The position numbers and the translations under genes are program-made. DNA of 32,422 nt from Xylaria sp. FL1777 (taxonomy: Eukaryota; Ascomycota; Sordariomycetes; Xylariales; Xylariaceae): NCBI GenBank assembly GCA_022578965.1, contig MU400844.1:1-32422 (forward strand), in the 5' to 3' direction. The notes below the pieces were generated by a model. It saw only the letters and a program-made list of their open reading frames with translations. It was not told the DNA's origin and searched no databases. Shown piece after piece: positions 11,007 through 22,209 of the stretch. Every line of letters begins with the position of its first letter. Position 1 is the first letter of the stretch.

Positions 11007-13066
11007 TCACATGCGAGAGACTGAGCGACTAGAGGGATTTATGCGCCTGGAATCTGGTAGACGTTTTCCATCAAGAAACTTGGGACTGCGAGCTTCATAG
11101 TAGGGGTTGGCGGCTTGTTGCTGCTTCCTCGCCCGGAACTCTTCCTTCTCTTCCTCATCCAGTGTAAAAGCCTTCTTCAACCAGCCAAATGCACTTTTCT
11201 TCTTCTTCAGCTTCTTTCCGTCTTGGCCCTCCGCATGTGTGACAGTACTTAGCATGCTCATACCCATCGCCGACCGCTGGTCCCGTACATGCCCTGCGTG
11301 AGACGTGTGTGGTCGAGCAGTTGCAGATGTATGAGGTCGTTGCTGCAATGGTGAGTGTGGACTGGCCCGCACAGGATAAAAGTACTGTTGCTGGTCAGAA
11401 CGCGGTGATGGTATAGTGTTTGTGAACGTTGGCACCGCCATACCGCCTCGAGTGTCTACTTGTGAGTGGTATGACGGTTGCACCTCGAGGCCGGAGACAT
11501 ATTCAGACCCACGGCCCCTATGTGTGAGTGGGGATGGCTGGTAGTGAGGGGATTGAAAGCTAGACGATTCTGCTTCGCCCATATTCCGTGACGGAACATG
11601 GATGACTTCGGGTATATTGCCACCTTTCAACGACACTCTCTGACGCAAGGAAGTCCGTTTTAACATACGCGCATCTTGAACTTCGGAACCCTGGGACATG
11701 GAAGATTGAGATGCTGGTGGACCCTTGACCATTGGGGAGGGGAGAGGCTCTGGTGGTTGAGGAGTGTACGTGCGAGGCTGAAGAAGATAAACGTCTTCAT
11801 TGGATACCCGGACCTCTGGCTTCAAATTGTTGACCGCAGAACCTACGGGGTGTACAAAGGCAACCTCCTTTTCCTCAAAGAAAACCACCTCTTTTTCGGC
11901 CGGGGAATCAAGTTCAGCTACTCGTGATACAGTCTTAGGAGGTGACCGAGGCGGTGACCGAGGCGGCGATGGCCGTTTTTGCACTGAGTGAAACGACGAC
12001 TTCCCCGAATGCGTATTCGGACGTGCTGGTTCAGCAGGCCCAGAGAAAGGCGCAACCGAAAACTGAAACGATGTTGGTATAAGTCTTTCCATTTGCATCA
12101 ACGAAGTTCAGCTCAACTCACCCTTGTTCTACGGCTTACCTCCCCCGCCTTTTGATCCATCTCTGCAACAATCTGGCTAAGACTTATGAGAACGGTATCT
12201 AGCGATGAAGCATTGTCTTGTATGTCAATTAACGCATGATACCACCCTTGTGCATTGCCCTTCATAGCTTCATAGATGTCCCCAAATTCTGGTCGCTGTT
12301 GACGCCATGGCTTGTCTTTTTGGTTACCCAGGTAAACGGCGAATTCCTTAACACCCTTGAGTCCTTCGTCTGCATCTTTAAACGTTGCCTCGAGGGCGAG
12401 GGTCGTTCTCTCGATAATATGTTCAATCCTCTCATTCCCCGTCACAATCTGCAGGCGAAAGTCGCGGTCTTCCAACATCTCCTCGAATGCCTTCATATTC
12501 TCCATAGGGAGCTTGAGGAATTCGATTCTCTCTTTGACGTCTTCGATAGCAATATTCACATCCTCTAATGTTGTTTCCAGGAATTCGTCTACTTCGTCGA
12601 TATGGTGCTGAAGAATGTCGACAACCTGCTCATTACTATTCGCGATTCCATTCAGTAGTAAATATACACCAAACGAAACCTGGGCAAGCAGCTTCCAAAG
12701 CTCATGGTGTTTCTGTCCCGGGCGGTATCTCCATACATCAGCATACAGTCCGGCATCCTTTGGGCTATCCAGGAGCCGTGCCCTGCGTTGCTTTGCATCA
12801 CCAAATCTAAGTTTTGGTTTTTTGTCTCCACCACTATTGGTCGCCTCTATGAGAGACTCAGCGAAGGCGGGCTGCATAGCAGGAATGGGGTGAATTGGCA
12901 CATTAGCTGCGGCCTCCTTTGTCTTTTGGCGCATGGCTTCACTAGATGGGTTCGGCTCGACGACAGGCGTCTTCCGACGAGGAGGAAGGAGATCATCATC
13001 ATCAGAGTCGGTGAGAAGCAGAACAGAGCGGTCCTCATCATGGTGGAGAGAAAGTGGCAACGCCAT
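11007..13066 (-). CDS. Conserved-looking fungal coiled-coil protein of unknown function
   Basis: Two exons read on the minus strand, 13066-12122 and 12062-11007, encode 666 residues. The 59-nt intron (12121-12063) joins VSRRTR to FSVAPFSGP, both phase 0. A second in-phase donor (GTAAGC, just after the GAG of AGEV) would drop six residues. Residues 1-95 are acidic then basic and disordered, including DSDDDDLLPPRR. Residues about 105-310 are helical and Leu/Glu-rich, with DVWRYRPGQKHHELWKLLAQ and a long run of likely coiled coil (VVDILQHHIDEVDEFLETT and following). The second half is Ser/Pro/Arg-rich and disordered. The C-terminus has a basic patch, KKLKKKKSAFGWLKKAFTL, followed by an acidic stretch. 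That patch could be an amphipathic membrane- or protein-binding helix, but no function can be assigned. No enzyme motif or membrane segment is present. Confidence 0.8.
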
Positions 13067-16000
13067 GGCGGCGCGTGACAGGAAAGCTCGGTGGTGCGCT
13101 GATAGTCTTCACCTACTGTAGGTGGATTTTTCCAATTTTCTCTGCACGCCACGACAGTCCAATAACCCAAGCAGTTGTAAGCAATGTGTCTGCCGTGGAC
13201 ACCGTATTCAATATTAACATTAGCCAAATTATTTCGTACAAAAATGAAGCCCAGTACGATGCGGCCCAAGACCTAGTCCAGATTAGATATGTGAGGCGTC
13301 CTTCTCGAAATCCAGCACAGGGGCCACCAGGGCGTCGTGCCAAGGAGCTGCGGGCAGCCGAAACGAGGGTTTGTCGGTACGACACACTTGCGTACGCAGG
13401 GAATCGGCGGAGGGCCAATAATTGAGGTGTTGCGGAGCAGTGGTGTTCTGTAGCAGGTGCAGGGCGGTCGTGTATTTCTTGGATGGTTCCTCAAGCCGAC
13501 TCGACCTGGGTGGAATGGTGGCACCCAAAGCGCATGATGGAGCTTTCGACGGCAGGTGGTGTGTCAGTTCGAGGCTCAGGCGGTGACCAGGGACACAGCC
13601 GAATGGAGGCTCCCGAAGGACACTTCCGAAAGAGAACAATGAAACGACGACGACGAACTCGGGCGTGCTGAAACACGAAACAACACACTACCTAGTAAAT
13701 AATACGAGGGGCAGCCGGCCAAAATGGCTGCTGAAGTAACCCAATGTATTAAATCCGTACCGTGAATTGGACAGGCTAACGGAGCCAAGGTGGGATATGT
13801 CGACACGCTTGGTCAAGCTACGTGAATACGGTGGCTATCTGGAATGTGTACTGTAGTTCTGAGTTCCGTGACTATGAATTAAGGTGAGCCTTCGTTGTCG
13901 TGATGTCGTCAGAAGGATGCACGGATCCCCAGATAAGACAAGAAGGAAAAGAAACGAGAGGGCTTTTGAAAAGGGTCAGAAGATAGAAGAGAAAGTAGGA
14001 ATTGGCGGTTAGCAGTGTATATAGGCAGGCATATGCGCAGGTACAGGTCCAGGGATATATGTGTAGTGTATATTGTATATACTATATGTACTAGGTTAGG
14101 TAGGTATTGGCAGTATCGCTACCAACAGGACCGTCTGTACCACCTACCGACCACGACGATGCGATACGGGTAGGAACGAGAACAACAGCTTGTTGGTTCG
14201 GTCCAGGCTCGGGCCAGGGGGGCTGATGCTGGGCAGGCGCACGAGTCTGCACGAGTCTGCACGAGAAAAGACACTATTGAAGAAAGACCCGCGAGAGGGC
14301 GGCGATTGGACAGGCAAGACAGGGTCGCGCAGAAGGGCGGCCAAGGGCCACGAGCTGGCGCCGAGCTGGATGGGGCAGCCGTCGATCACCGCGACAGATC
14401 CAGGCCGATGCATACTTACGCAGTATGTAAGTATGTATGGATTGCGGTTCTGCAGATGGGGGCGGCGCCGTGATCGATGATGGTATGAAGCTCCGTTGTC
14501 CTCGGGCGGGCTTTTTGACCTGACTTGACGTTGGCTGAAAGGAAGAACCTTGGAAGCTATCCGTGGAATACATTCTGCTGCAGGGGAAAATGGAAATGTG
14601 CATGATACTATAGGTAGGTACTTACAGTACCTTAGGTAGGTTTAGATAGAAGATGGATAGAGTGTAGAGACAGTGTAGGACAAGAGGTATCCACAGTGCA
14701 CTGCACTACGCTACTGCATGTGCCTTAAGTAGGTAAGTAGGTCCCTAGGTAGTGTAGGCTAGGTAGGTAGGTAAGTAGGGTAGGTACTGATTAAAGCCAG
14801 GGACTCGGAATCGCTAGGCCAGCGCGATGGGTACCTTGCTTTAGTGCCTAGGTGGTGCTGTACCTATTACCTACCTAGGTATGTATGTATGTAAGGTGCC
14901 GCCTCTACACTACCGGTACTGCAGTATAAATATAGGAGGTAGGTATGTAGGTAATGATGGATCTTTATTTGGTATTTAATACTCACCTACGAGACATCAA
15001 GCAGGTAGGTAGGTACATACATACATAAGCAGTGTATGTCATAAGTACCCAGGTATATAGTGTAGCACAATATCTTAAGTAAGTACCTATACCTAGAGCA
15101 CTAGTATACTAGGTACCTAAGGTACTACTGCGTACTGCGTGAGTATACTAATGCCTTACAGTTGGACAGAGTTGCACAAAGCTCCATGCCTGACGAGGCA
15201 GCTTCTGCCGACAACCTTGAAAGCCTGGGATCCTCGTCACAATTCTTCAAAACCAGGCATGATAATTATATCAACTCAACACCGTCTTTCTTTCTAACTG
15301 ATCGATTATAGGACAAATATTAGCATGTTTTGATTCCTTGATTATATTGTGCTCTTGTTTTCCACCTTTCGTATTATTATTGAAATATTAGGGTATTGCA
15401 CTATTACTCCTTTTTTGCAGAGTTTTTCAAATAAGCTGGTTAGCCTTAGCCAGCAACCGTTTTCATGTAAAGGGAGGAAAAGACGGTTGTGATAATACTA
15501 TTATGGGCAACAGTCCTATGTATTTGTGTAATATCAACTCTAAACCCAAATTTTCAGTCCAATCAACCTGCTGCCATCTTTCACCCCATGCAAGTGTTCA
15601 CGGTTCTGCAGGACATTGCAGCTGCATGAGTAGCAGCCTTGAATCAAAAACCTGAATTAAGCAGTCCAATACTTCACAAATGCTGACTAAATCCTTTCTA
15701 CACTACCCTTCTCTCTCTCTCTCTTTCTTTTGTTTCTTTTTGCTCCTTCTTTACTTCTTTTCGCCGGTTATGATTTTAACCAGTCTAGATAAAAGACCAG
15801 ATCATTCTAGATTCGCTACACTACTCTAAGTGTCCACCCAGCACTTCCGATATATCCATCCACAACCTAATACCTACCTACTTAGGTAATAATATATACT
15901 ACCTATACTTATGCCCTACGGTACCTAGGTAGTAGGTTACGTATGCAATTAATTAGATAAGTACTACACTATAGTCCTCTCTCCCCCCCGAGAGGTATCT

Positions 16001-17781
16001 ATGTGTACGGCCCGCTCGTCATACATCGGGACAGGACGGAGATGATGCTAGCCTGTGAGTGGCTAGCCTTGTGCGAATCCTGTGAACACTTCTGGAGCTC
16101 GCGGAGCTTGGCTCGTGGAGACCTCTCCTGATTCTTGCAGCATAGTAGCATTCTCTTATAACCAACATTCCACTTTCAGAAGAACTCCGTTCCTGATCTA
16201 CACTGCTGTAAGTATAGTAATTATACGCAGTAGAGTGGTACCCAACCTATACAACATTTGTATAAGTGAAGTGACCCTCTATTGTATTAAGCTTCGGTGT
16301 GTACTATAAACTGAATACAATATATCCATCTAAGTATACCTACGCAGTATGTATGATGCGTAAGTACACATACCTACACTAGTGTACCTTTCCCCTGTCC
16401 ATCCCGCCAGCTAGTGTAGATACACTATCTTCAATATCCTGGTCACCCCCTCACAACGGCCAATCCTCCCTCTTGCACGTGGTAAAGCGCCATCACGCAC
16501 GACACACGTAAGCCGGCGCTTAGTTCTCATATTGCGGAACCCTTCCCACCCCTATCTGTCGAGTAGGTGTGCTAGGTATAGTAGTTAGACCAATGTGACT
16601 ACATACCCTCTGTAAGTAGGTCATCCAATATCAGAGCAAGGGATCACTCACCCTTATGTCATGATCTTTATTTACTAGCTTGGCTATCATGAATACACCA
16701 TATATCACATCTTGAATCTCAGACTGCCTTAGGTAGCTATTTGTCAGTTCTTACGCGTCTCTACTGCAAGCATACGCAAGCCGCCTTATCTAGGTGTACA
16801 TAAGATGCACTGTTGTGAACTAGACGACAAGAAAATGCCCTTGTCGTGGGCTCATAACGAGTTATCATTGATGTGGCTGATAGAATGAATTTTGATTTAC
16901 CTATCATCAACAGCGATTTTCCCAACGCAGCCATTAGCCCATCCTGATGACCGAGAAGCAGTATTGCTCTCATGAACGCGATGGATCTAAGCTATGATGT
17001 CGACGCGCCATTCATGGGTTTCGTAAGGGTTCGACTTCAGTATTGATTATCCCTGATAGGCCAAATATTCTCCAAAGAGAGGTAGTGTCAAGAGTCGTGC
17101 CTTGTACAAGAGCATAAATGTGGTGTGCAGCCTAGACAGGTAGTTTATCCAGGTAGACAGAGTAGGCCTCTTCATAGTAAAAACAACCAAGACAGCACAT
17201 AGTCAATAACTCCCACATACCTGCAGTACTTAGACCTACCAAGACTAGAGCGGTGGGCAGCTAGCGTTAAATTCGATGCACGTTTTAATTACGAGTTCAT
17301 TCTTGTAAAGGCGACTGGTGATTACCTAATAGAGATTCACCTTACCTTTATGTTGATAGTTGGATTCATGAATCAATCGTCTACTATGATAGAACAAATT
17401 ACGAGCATCGAACATATAAGGCCAACCTATTGGCAATATCTGGCTATAACATATAGTATTAGACATTAAAACGCTGCTATTTTCCTAGCGCTGGAATAGT
17501 GTTCAGATTGCTCTTCCTGATCATAGTGTGCCTAGGTAAGCCCTTGGTGGTACCGTAGTCCTCGTATAGAATCCGAACTCGAATCAGCAGAGCTAGGCGG
17601 CAAAATGTGTCCCCATACTCTTGAGAGGGCAAACTTCCAGGACATATCGCCCTATGATTCCAATAGACCCCGATGTGAACTCATAAAGGTCTTACAAAAT
17701 TTGTAAAATCGGAAGAAGAGCCACCTTATATCCCCCCATCTTCGACTAGCAAGACATGCCGCTCCGTAGGCGTCATTGAAG
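13067..17781. other. 4.7-kb region without a convincing gene
   Basis: Several open frames exist between 13100 and 13810 on both strands, but they lack ATG starts or recognisable motifs. A 10-bp tandem (ACGAGTCTGC, two and a half copies) lies at 14241-14265. The region from about 14600 to 15130 is dense in TAGGTAGG/TACCTAGGTA motifs. A CT/TTTC-rich microsatellite lies at about 15710-15745. Four copies of TACGCAGTA lie at 14417, 15126 (minus strand), 16224 and 16341. No transposase, reverse transcriptase, rRNA or tRNA was found. Confidence 0.5.
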
Positions 17782-18597
17782 CTAGACCAACCGGCGCTCA
17801 AGGCTATACAACGAATCCGAATCCTTCTTAACAAAATATTCTGGAATAGTCTGTTTTCTATAGCGTGGGCGCCGTTGAGATGATGCTCTAGATGGTTTAC
17901 TGCCTGTAACTGGTTGGGAAGCTGGTGGCCAAATAGGAAAGCGTCCCTGGTACAAGCCCCCGTTTCTCTTTGAAGTTGCAGCTTTCTTCAGGTTGACTGG
18001 GTTCCTACTACGCACTCGAGCACCAGATGTGGAGCTCACGACGGGGAAAAAGTACGGTATTGAGTCCCTATTTTTAGGGAATGGAAACTGACGATCTCCG
18101 CTTGGCCGATGTTCTTCATCATCGTCATTGTCTCGCCACCAGTCCTTGTTGTCGCCTTGCTCGGATTTCACGGCGAGTTGCACGGAGTCGCCTGCCGCAT
18201 TAGATACGGGGCTGGGACCCGGGGAACTGATACCCAAGGGATGTACGCTTGGTTGCATAATGTCTCCTAAGCCGGACAGATGGTTCATGCTAGTTTGCAT
18301 CAACTCTTCCTCCGAGCCATATAGAGAGCTCGTCGTAGGTGGTGTCACCTCTAGCCCATCAGCCAGAGAAAGTTTTGGGCTATCCGACGTTCGAATAACG
18401 GTTGCAATCTCTCCAAACTTGGCAGCTAGTCTTGCTTCGAAGTAGATCTGGGTGTCGCGAAGTAATTGCTGCATCGCTCGAGCGCTCGTTTCTCTGTCTC
18501 GGTTTTGACATGCTTCCTTGGCTGCAGCCTTTTCACGGGCGGCAGAACGCGAGATTTCGCTGTCGAGAATACTATCCATATCGACGATGCCCGACAT
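17782..18597 (-). CDS. Hypothetical protein, 271 residues
   Basis: A single-exon frame starting at ATG 18597 (MSGIVDMDSIL); the codons before it contain no other ATG. The protein has no recognised domain. Residues about 12-65 look helical (Ala/Arg/Glu-rich, with AREKAAAKEACQNRD and a following YFEARLAAKFGEIATVI). Residues 70-180 are Ser/Pro/Gly-rich and disordered, with an acidic patch, DNDDDEEH. The C-terminal 80 residues are basic (KPSRASSQRRPRYRKQ) and could hold a nuclear localisation signal. KQTIPEYF at 248-255 resembles a degenerate PCNA-interacting motif. A 3' intron extending the protein cannot be excluded. Composition and length favour a real gene over a chance frame, but only moderately. 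Confidence 0.55.
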   Translation of the reverse strand: MSGIVDMDSILDSEISRSAAREKAAAKEACQNRDRETSARAMQQLLRDTQIYFEARLAAKFGEIATVIRTSDSPKLSLADGLEVTPPTTSSLYGSEEELMQTSMNHLSGLGDIMQPSVHPLGISSPGPSPVSNAAGDSVQLAVKSEQGDNKDWWRDNDDDEEHRPSGDRQFPFPKNRDSIPYFFPVVSSTSGARVRSRNPVNLKKAATSKRNGGLYQGRFPIWPPASQPVTGSKPSRASSQRRPRYRKQTIPEYFVKKDSDSLYSLERRLV

Positions 18598-20373
18598 TTT
18601 CAAGCCACTAACTAGATGTATGTCGCCTTCGGTTTAGCCTGAGATGAACCCAAATGTGATGCTAATTTGGCAGGTAGAGATGACTTGTTGCTCTTACCGT
18701 AGTAAACCTGATAAACGGTGGGACAACCACGAGTACCAGAGGCACAGTGAAAAGGGGGGAGGTCAAGGCCGCAAATTCACCAGGAAGACACGTATGAATG
18801 GGATTGCTAGGAGGATCAAAACGAAGCAGATGACTAAAGAGAGAGAATAGAAGACCATGAAAGGAAAATCGTAGACGAAATAAAGCAAACCCCAGCTCTC
18901 TTGCATTCCTATTGGTTGTAGCTTTGGGAGTAGAGAGACAACTGAAAAAAAAGGGGGGGGAGGAAGGGGACTGCATTAACTCCAGAATATGTTTATTTGT
19001 TTACATCGCGTCTACTTGTTGTGGTCAAGAATCTGGAGGGGACCCAAGGCAACGGGAAGGTTCCAAGGTACAATGTATGGTTTTCGTCACTACCTCGAGA
19101 CTGAGCTTGACTGAGATGTACCAAGGTATACCCAACTATTGCGATTATACATGCCGAGCAAAGTGTTAGATGGTTCGAAGACAGCCTAGGCATGTTCAAC
19201 CTAAATTGGTTTCATCTGGCTATGTACCTATATATAGGATAAAATAAAAACATCAACACTGAAATAGTGAGGTATATTTAGAGCTAGCAGAAACTACTAT
19301 AGAAGCCCCTATATAGAAACGTGCCTAGGTAATATCTTGTCTAATATGCAACTGATTCATCGGGTAAGAACCTACATGCAGAATACTTATGCGTATCTAA
19401 GTACATAAGTAGGTACAAGGTTAGATAGAAACAACTCTGATGTCGTCAAGTTATAAAGGGGCTGACAACTTAGTACTTTAAATCCATACAATGTGCCTAC
19501 AAGATGTATAGTAAGGGGCAGCAAGTGGTAGGTGAGAATTCACATGTTGTCAAAATCTCTCATATTTGGTCTACACATCTACTTGTTAAGAGAGCATCTT
19601 CCATCTAGTTAAAGATAAAAGAAACACCCAATTCATAGATAACATGGCATTACCGGATATCTCCTATGGTTGGTAGCCTTATAAAGTAGTTGGGTCAGAT
19701 TTGGGTCGTCTAGTAGTAACTTAAGAAGACTGGTTGCTAGAGACCATGAAACGGCAATAATTAAGCCAGGTGTCACAATAAATTCCTGTGCATAGTATGA
19801 AATCTGTCGTGTTATTTTCGTTATACTCTTGACGCCCCCCATTCCCGAAATTCTGGGTTTGGCTCCTGATCTTTGCCGTCGTTCCCTTTTTGCTCAGAGC
19901 GTTGGCTGACGTGGGAAGCCAGCTGATAGCTTCGCTCAGAAAGCGTCTATGTTGCGTTGAAAAAGAGAATAGCATCACCAACATAGACCACCGATTGGAA
20001 CTAAGAAATGCTTCTAGAGTACGTAATGTATGTGGCTTATTGCACTATGGCAAGACCAAAGTACCCAAACAGCTCTTGGGATTTCGACATGAAATGCAAA
20101 TTCTCATATCCCTGTCAGCCTCTATACGGTGCTGAAGTCAGGTGACAAAAATTGTAACCTTCTTTTTCCCCTACTCTCTCTCTCTCTCTCTCTCTCATTT
20201 TTATTATTTCATTTTATTATTATTTCTTCTCTTTTCTTTCTTTCTTTCTTTCTTTCTTTTTTTTTTTTTTAAAAAAAGCAATCATTTCCTATCCTTTCTT
20301 ATGTATTGGGTCACATGACCTCACTACATCCCTTTGCCTTTGCTCATCGAGGTACTAATCAGTTGGTTCTGTT
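18598..20373. other. Intergenic region, 1.8 kb
   Basis: No credible gene was found. The Ser/Phe/Pro-rich minus-strand frame at 18662-18976 lies where the 5' region of the 271-residue gene should be and lacks any family resemblance. The region ends in microsatellites downstream of the F-box gene. Confidence 0.5.
20173..20277. repeat. Compound microsatellite (CT)n - (TTTC)n - poly-T/poly-A
   Basis: A CT run of about a dozen units (from about 20173) is followed by T-rich spacer and TTTC repeats (about 20233-20260). These pass into an unbroken T tract and then seven A residues (20271-20277). This is simple sequence just past the 3' end of the F-box gene. Confidence 0.85.
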
Positions 20374-21642
20374 CTACTCCCCAGTCACTCCGTAACTCCG
20401 CACCCGGCTGAAGAAGAAGGGCTTGTCATTTTTCAGCGTGAACTGCGCCCAGTCATCCGTCAGCCGATTGTAGCTCCAGAACCCCCGCCATACGAGCTTG
20501 TTGTTGCGCGCCGACCGCCCCGCGCTGCGCAGCGAAAGGTCTAGCCTGTACGTGTACTTGGCACCTACCGCGCCCTCGGTCTCGATGTACAGATCACCTT
20601 CGCTTTCTGATAGGATCAGAGCTGCCTTAGTATTTGGGAGAGAGATGGTAGTGGAAGCTAAGGTCTGGGGTGGCGTGTTGCGATGGATACCTGGGATATC
20701 GCCAACACTACCTTCGTCTCCTCCGTTAGCACGATATTGATGATCGCGTGAAGAAGAGAGTCGCCAGCGCCCTTTTAGGGCTGGTGCCATGACGTTTGAG
20801 GGGAGGTGGTGGTGCTGATGTTGATGCTGTGCGTCGTTTCCGTGGCGTAAGGCGGGGAGGTTGTCGCGCGTCAAATAATGCACGACGTGCGCCGGCTCAT
20901 CGGTTGTCGTTAGACTTATAGCTGTACCGTCCCGGAATAACCGTAGGTAGCGGTAGTATGTCACAATGTGTACCGGTGTGTTCCAGGTCAGATGGTGTCC
21001 GGAGTTCTGTCCGGGCCGGATGTAGTTCACCGTGCTGATGTAGCATCCGTTGAAGCGGACGCGCGGTCGTCGCTGAAACATAGATTGCCAAGTCACGTAG
21101 CCGCTCACGCCGCGATAGAGAGCGAGCGTCGTGGCGTGTGCCTCGGTTTTGCGGCGGTGGTTGAACTCATCTATCGTGTAGGCCTCTTCGTCTGCTTCCT
21201 CAACTTCGGGGTCCAGGTCTGCGAGGGCGTCGGACAGGGTCAACGGCTTCCAGGTGATGGACTGCTGGAAGTGGTAGTGCATGCCTCCAAACCCGAATTC
21301 GGAGCCAAGGCATACGCGCCGCCAGATCCGGTCCTCGGTCGTCACGAGGTAAGCGAGTCGCTTACAGACCTGGGACAGTCGCACAAAGTCTCCCACATCG
21401 GCTATTGCGACGTCTCGGAGGATGTGTAGCAGAATTTCGTCTGGGAGGGCGGCAATGGGACAGGGCGGTGGCTCCACACCTTCGCATTCTGGTGGTGCGC
21501 CTTCGACCTTTAATCCTGCGAAGCTGGCTATAAGATCGGGGAATGACAAGGGAATGGCATCATCGCTGCCACCGCCACCACCACCTTCCAGTGAGTGGTG
21601 GGCGGTGTTGGGGACTATCATCGCAGTATTGGATGGGCTGAT

Positions 21643-21673
<31 letters not shown>

Positions 21674-22209
21674 GCTGGTTTCGCCCAGCGGCTTGCAAAG
21701 TGTTTATCGCGGTATTTGCGGTCGACCTTGTCATCCATGCGAAAGGCCGTGCGGTATAGCTGCAAACTGTCTCCGAGCTTACCCGCCGACTCCCTCTCGA
21801 CGGCGTGTTCATAGAAATCGAGGGCAGTCTTGGGTTCCTTTGCCCTTCCGTCTGCGTCACTGTCTAACAAATGGCCCTCCTTTGCTCTGCCAGCCGATGA
21901 GCCTTCGCCTTCAAAGACAGGGGCCGGGACGTAGCAATCGTCCTCATCGTCTAGCTGGCCAGGCTTACCAATTGGTGTTAGTCCCTTGGTGTGCGAGGGG
22001 GGCTCATGTCTCCGAGGTGGTCTGTTAGACGCCGATGCTGGGCCGGCATGATTGGCCGGCCTCGGCTGGTGTTGTAATGCTAATGGCGATGATAGCGATG
22101 ACGAGGGCGGTCCTGTTGCTGGGTTCTTGGCGCGAGATGAGACTTCTTCCCGCCACTGCTGTCTGAAACTCTCTAGCTCGCTTTGAATTTGATCGGGTGG
22201 CTGCTCCAT
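20374..22209 (-). CDS. pof7: F-box protein of the Hrt3/Pof7/FBXO9 type
   Basis: A single-exon frame of 611 residues from ATG 22209. These proteins are substrate receptors of SCF ubiquitin ligases. The N-terminus (1-110) is disordered. A TPR/MIT-like helical segment lies at about 127-170 (ALDFYEHAVERESAGKLGDSLQLYRTAFRMDD). It is followed by ten glutamines (about 180-189). The F-box is at about 250-298 (IAALPDEILLHILRDVAI ... LSQVCKRLAYLVTTEDRIWR). The family-specific region follows at about 378-440: RRPRVRFNGCYISTVNYIRPG, then VHIVTYYRYLRLFRDGTAIS. The C-terminal half ends in WSYNRLTDDWAQFTLKNDKPFFFSRVRSY, typical of this family. A His/Gln-rich loop interrupts the C-terminal domain. In S. pombe the orthologue is Pof7, in budding yeast Hrt3; animal FBXO9 acts on TTT-complex subunits. 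Confidence 0.93.
21643..21672. repeat. CAG trinucleotide repeat encoding polyglutamine
   Basis: On the minus strand nine CAG codons and one CAA codon encode ten glutamines between the TPR-like segment and the F-box of the Hrt3/Pof7-type protein. The near-pure CAG run is likely to vary in length between strains. Confidence 0.9.

Noticed and set aside
13113..13639. Overlapping minus-strand frames upstream of the coiled-coil gene
   Set aside because: They start at TTG rather than ATG, lie in three competing frames and match no protein I know. A spliced small gene is possible but cannot be supported.
17565..17595. Possible minus-strand T-loop (GATTCGAGTTC)
   Set aside because: The flanking stem does not pair and no cloverleaf can be drawn.
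18662..18976. Minus-strand Phe/Ser/Pro-rich frame upstream of the 271-residue orphan
   Set aside because: It could be a 5' exon, but no good splice path into the orphan was found and the sequence resembles translated CT-rich leader DNA.
20968..21429. Plus-strand open frame of 153 codons
   Set aside because: It is antisense to the Hrt3/Pof7 coding exon, a shadow of GC-rich codon use.
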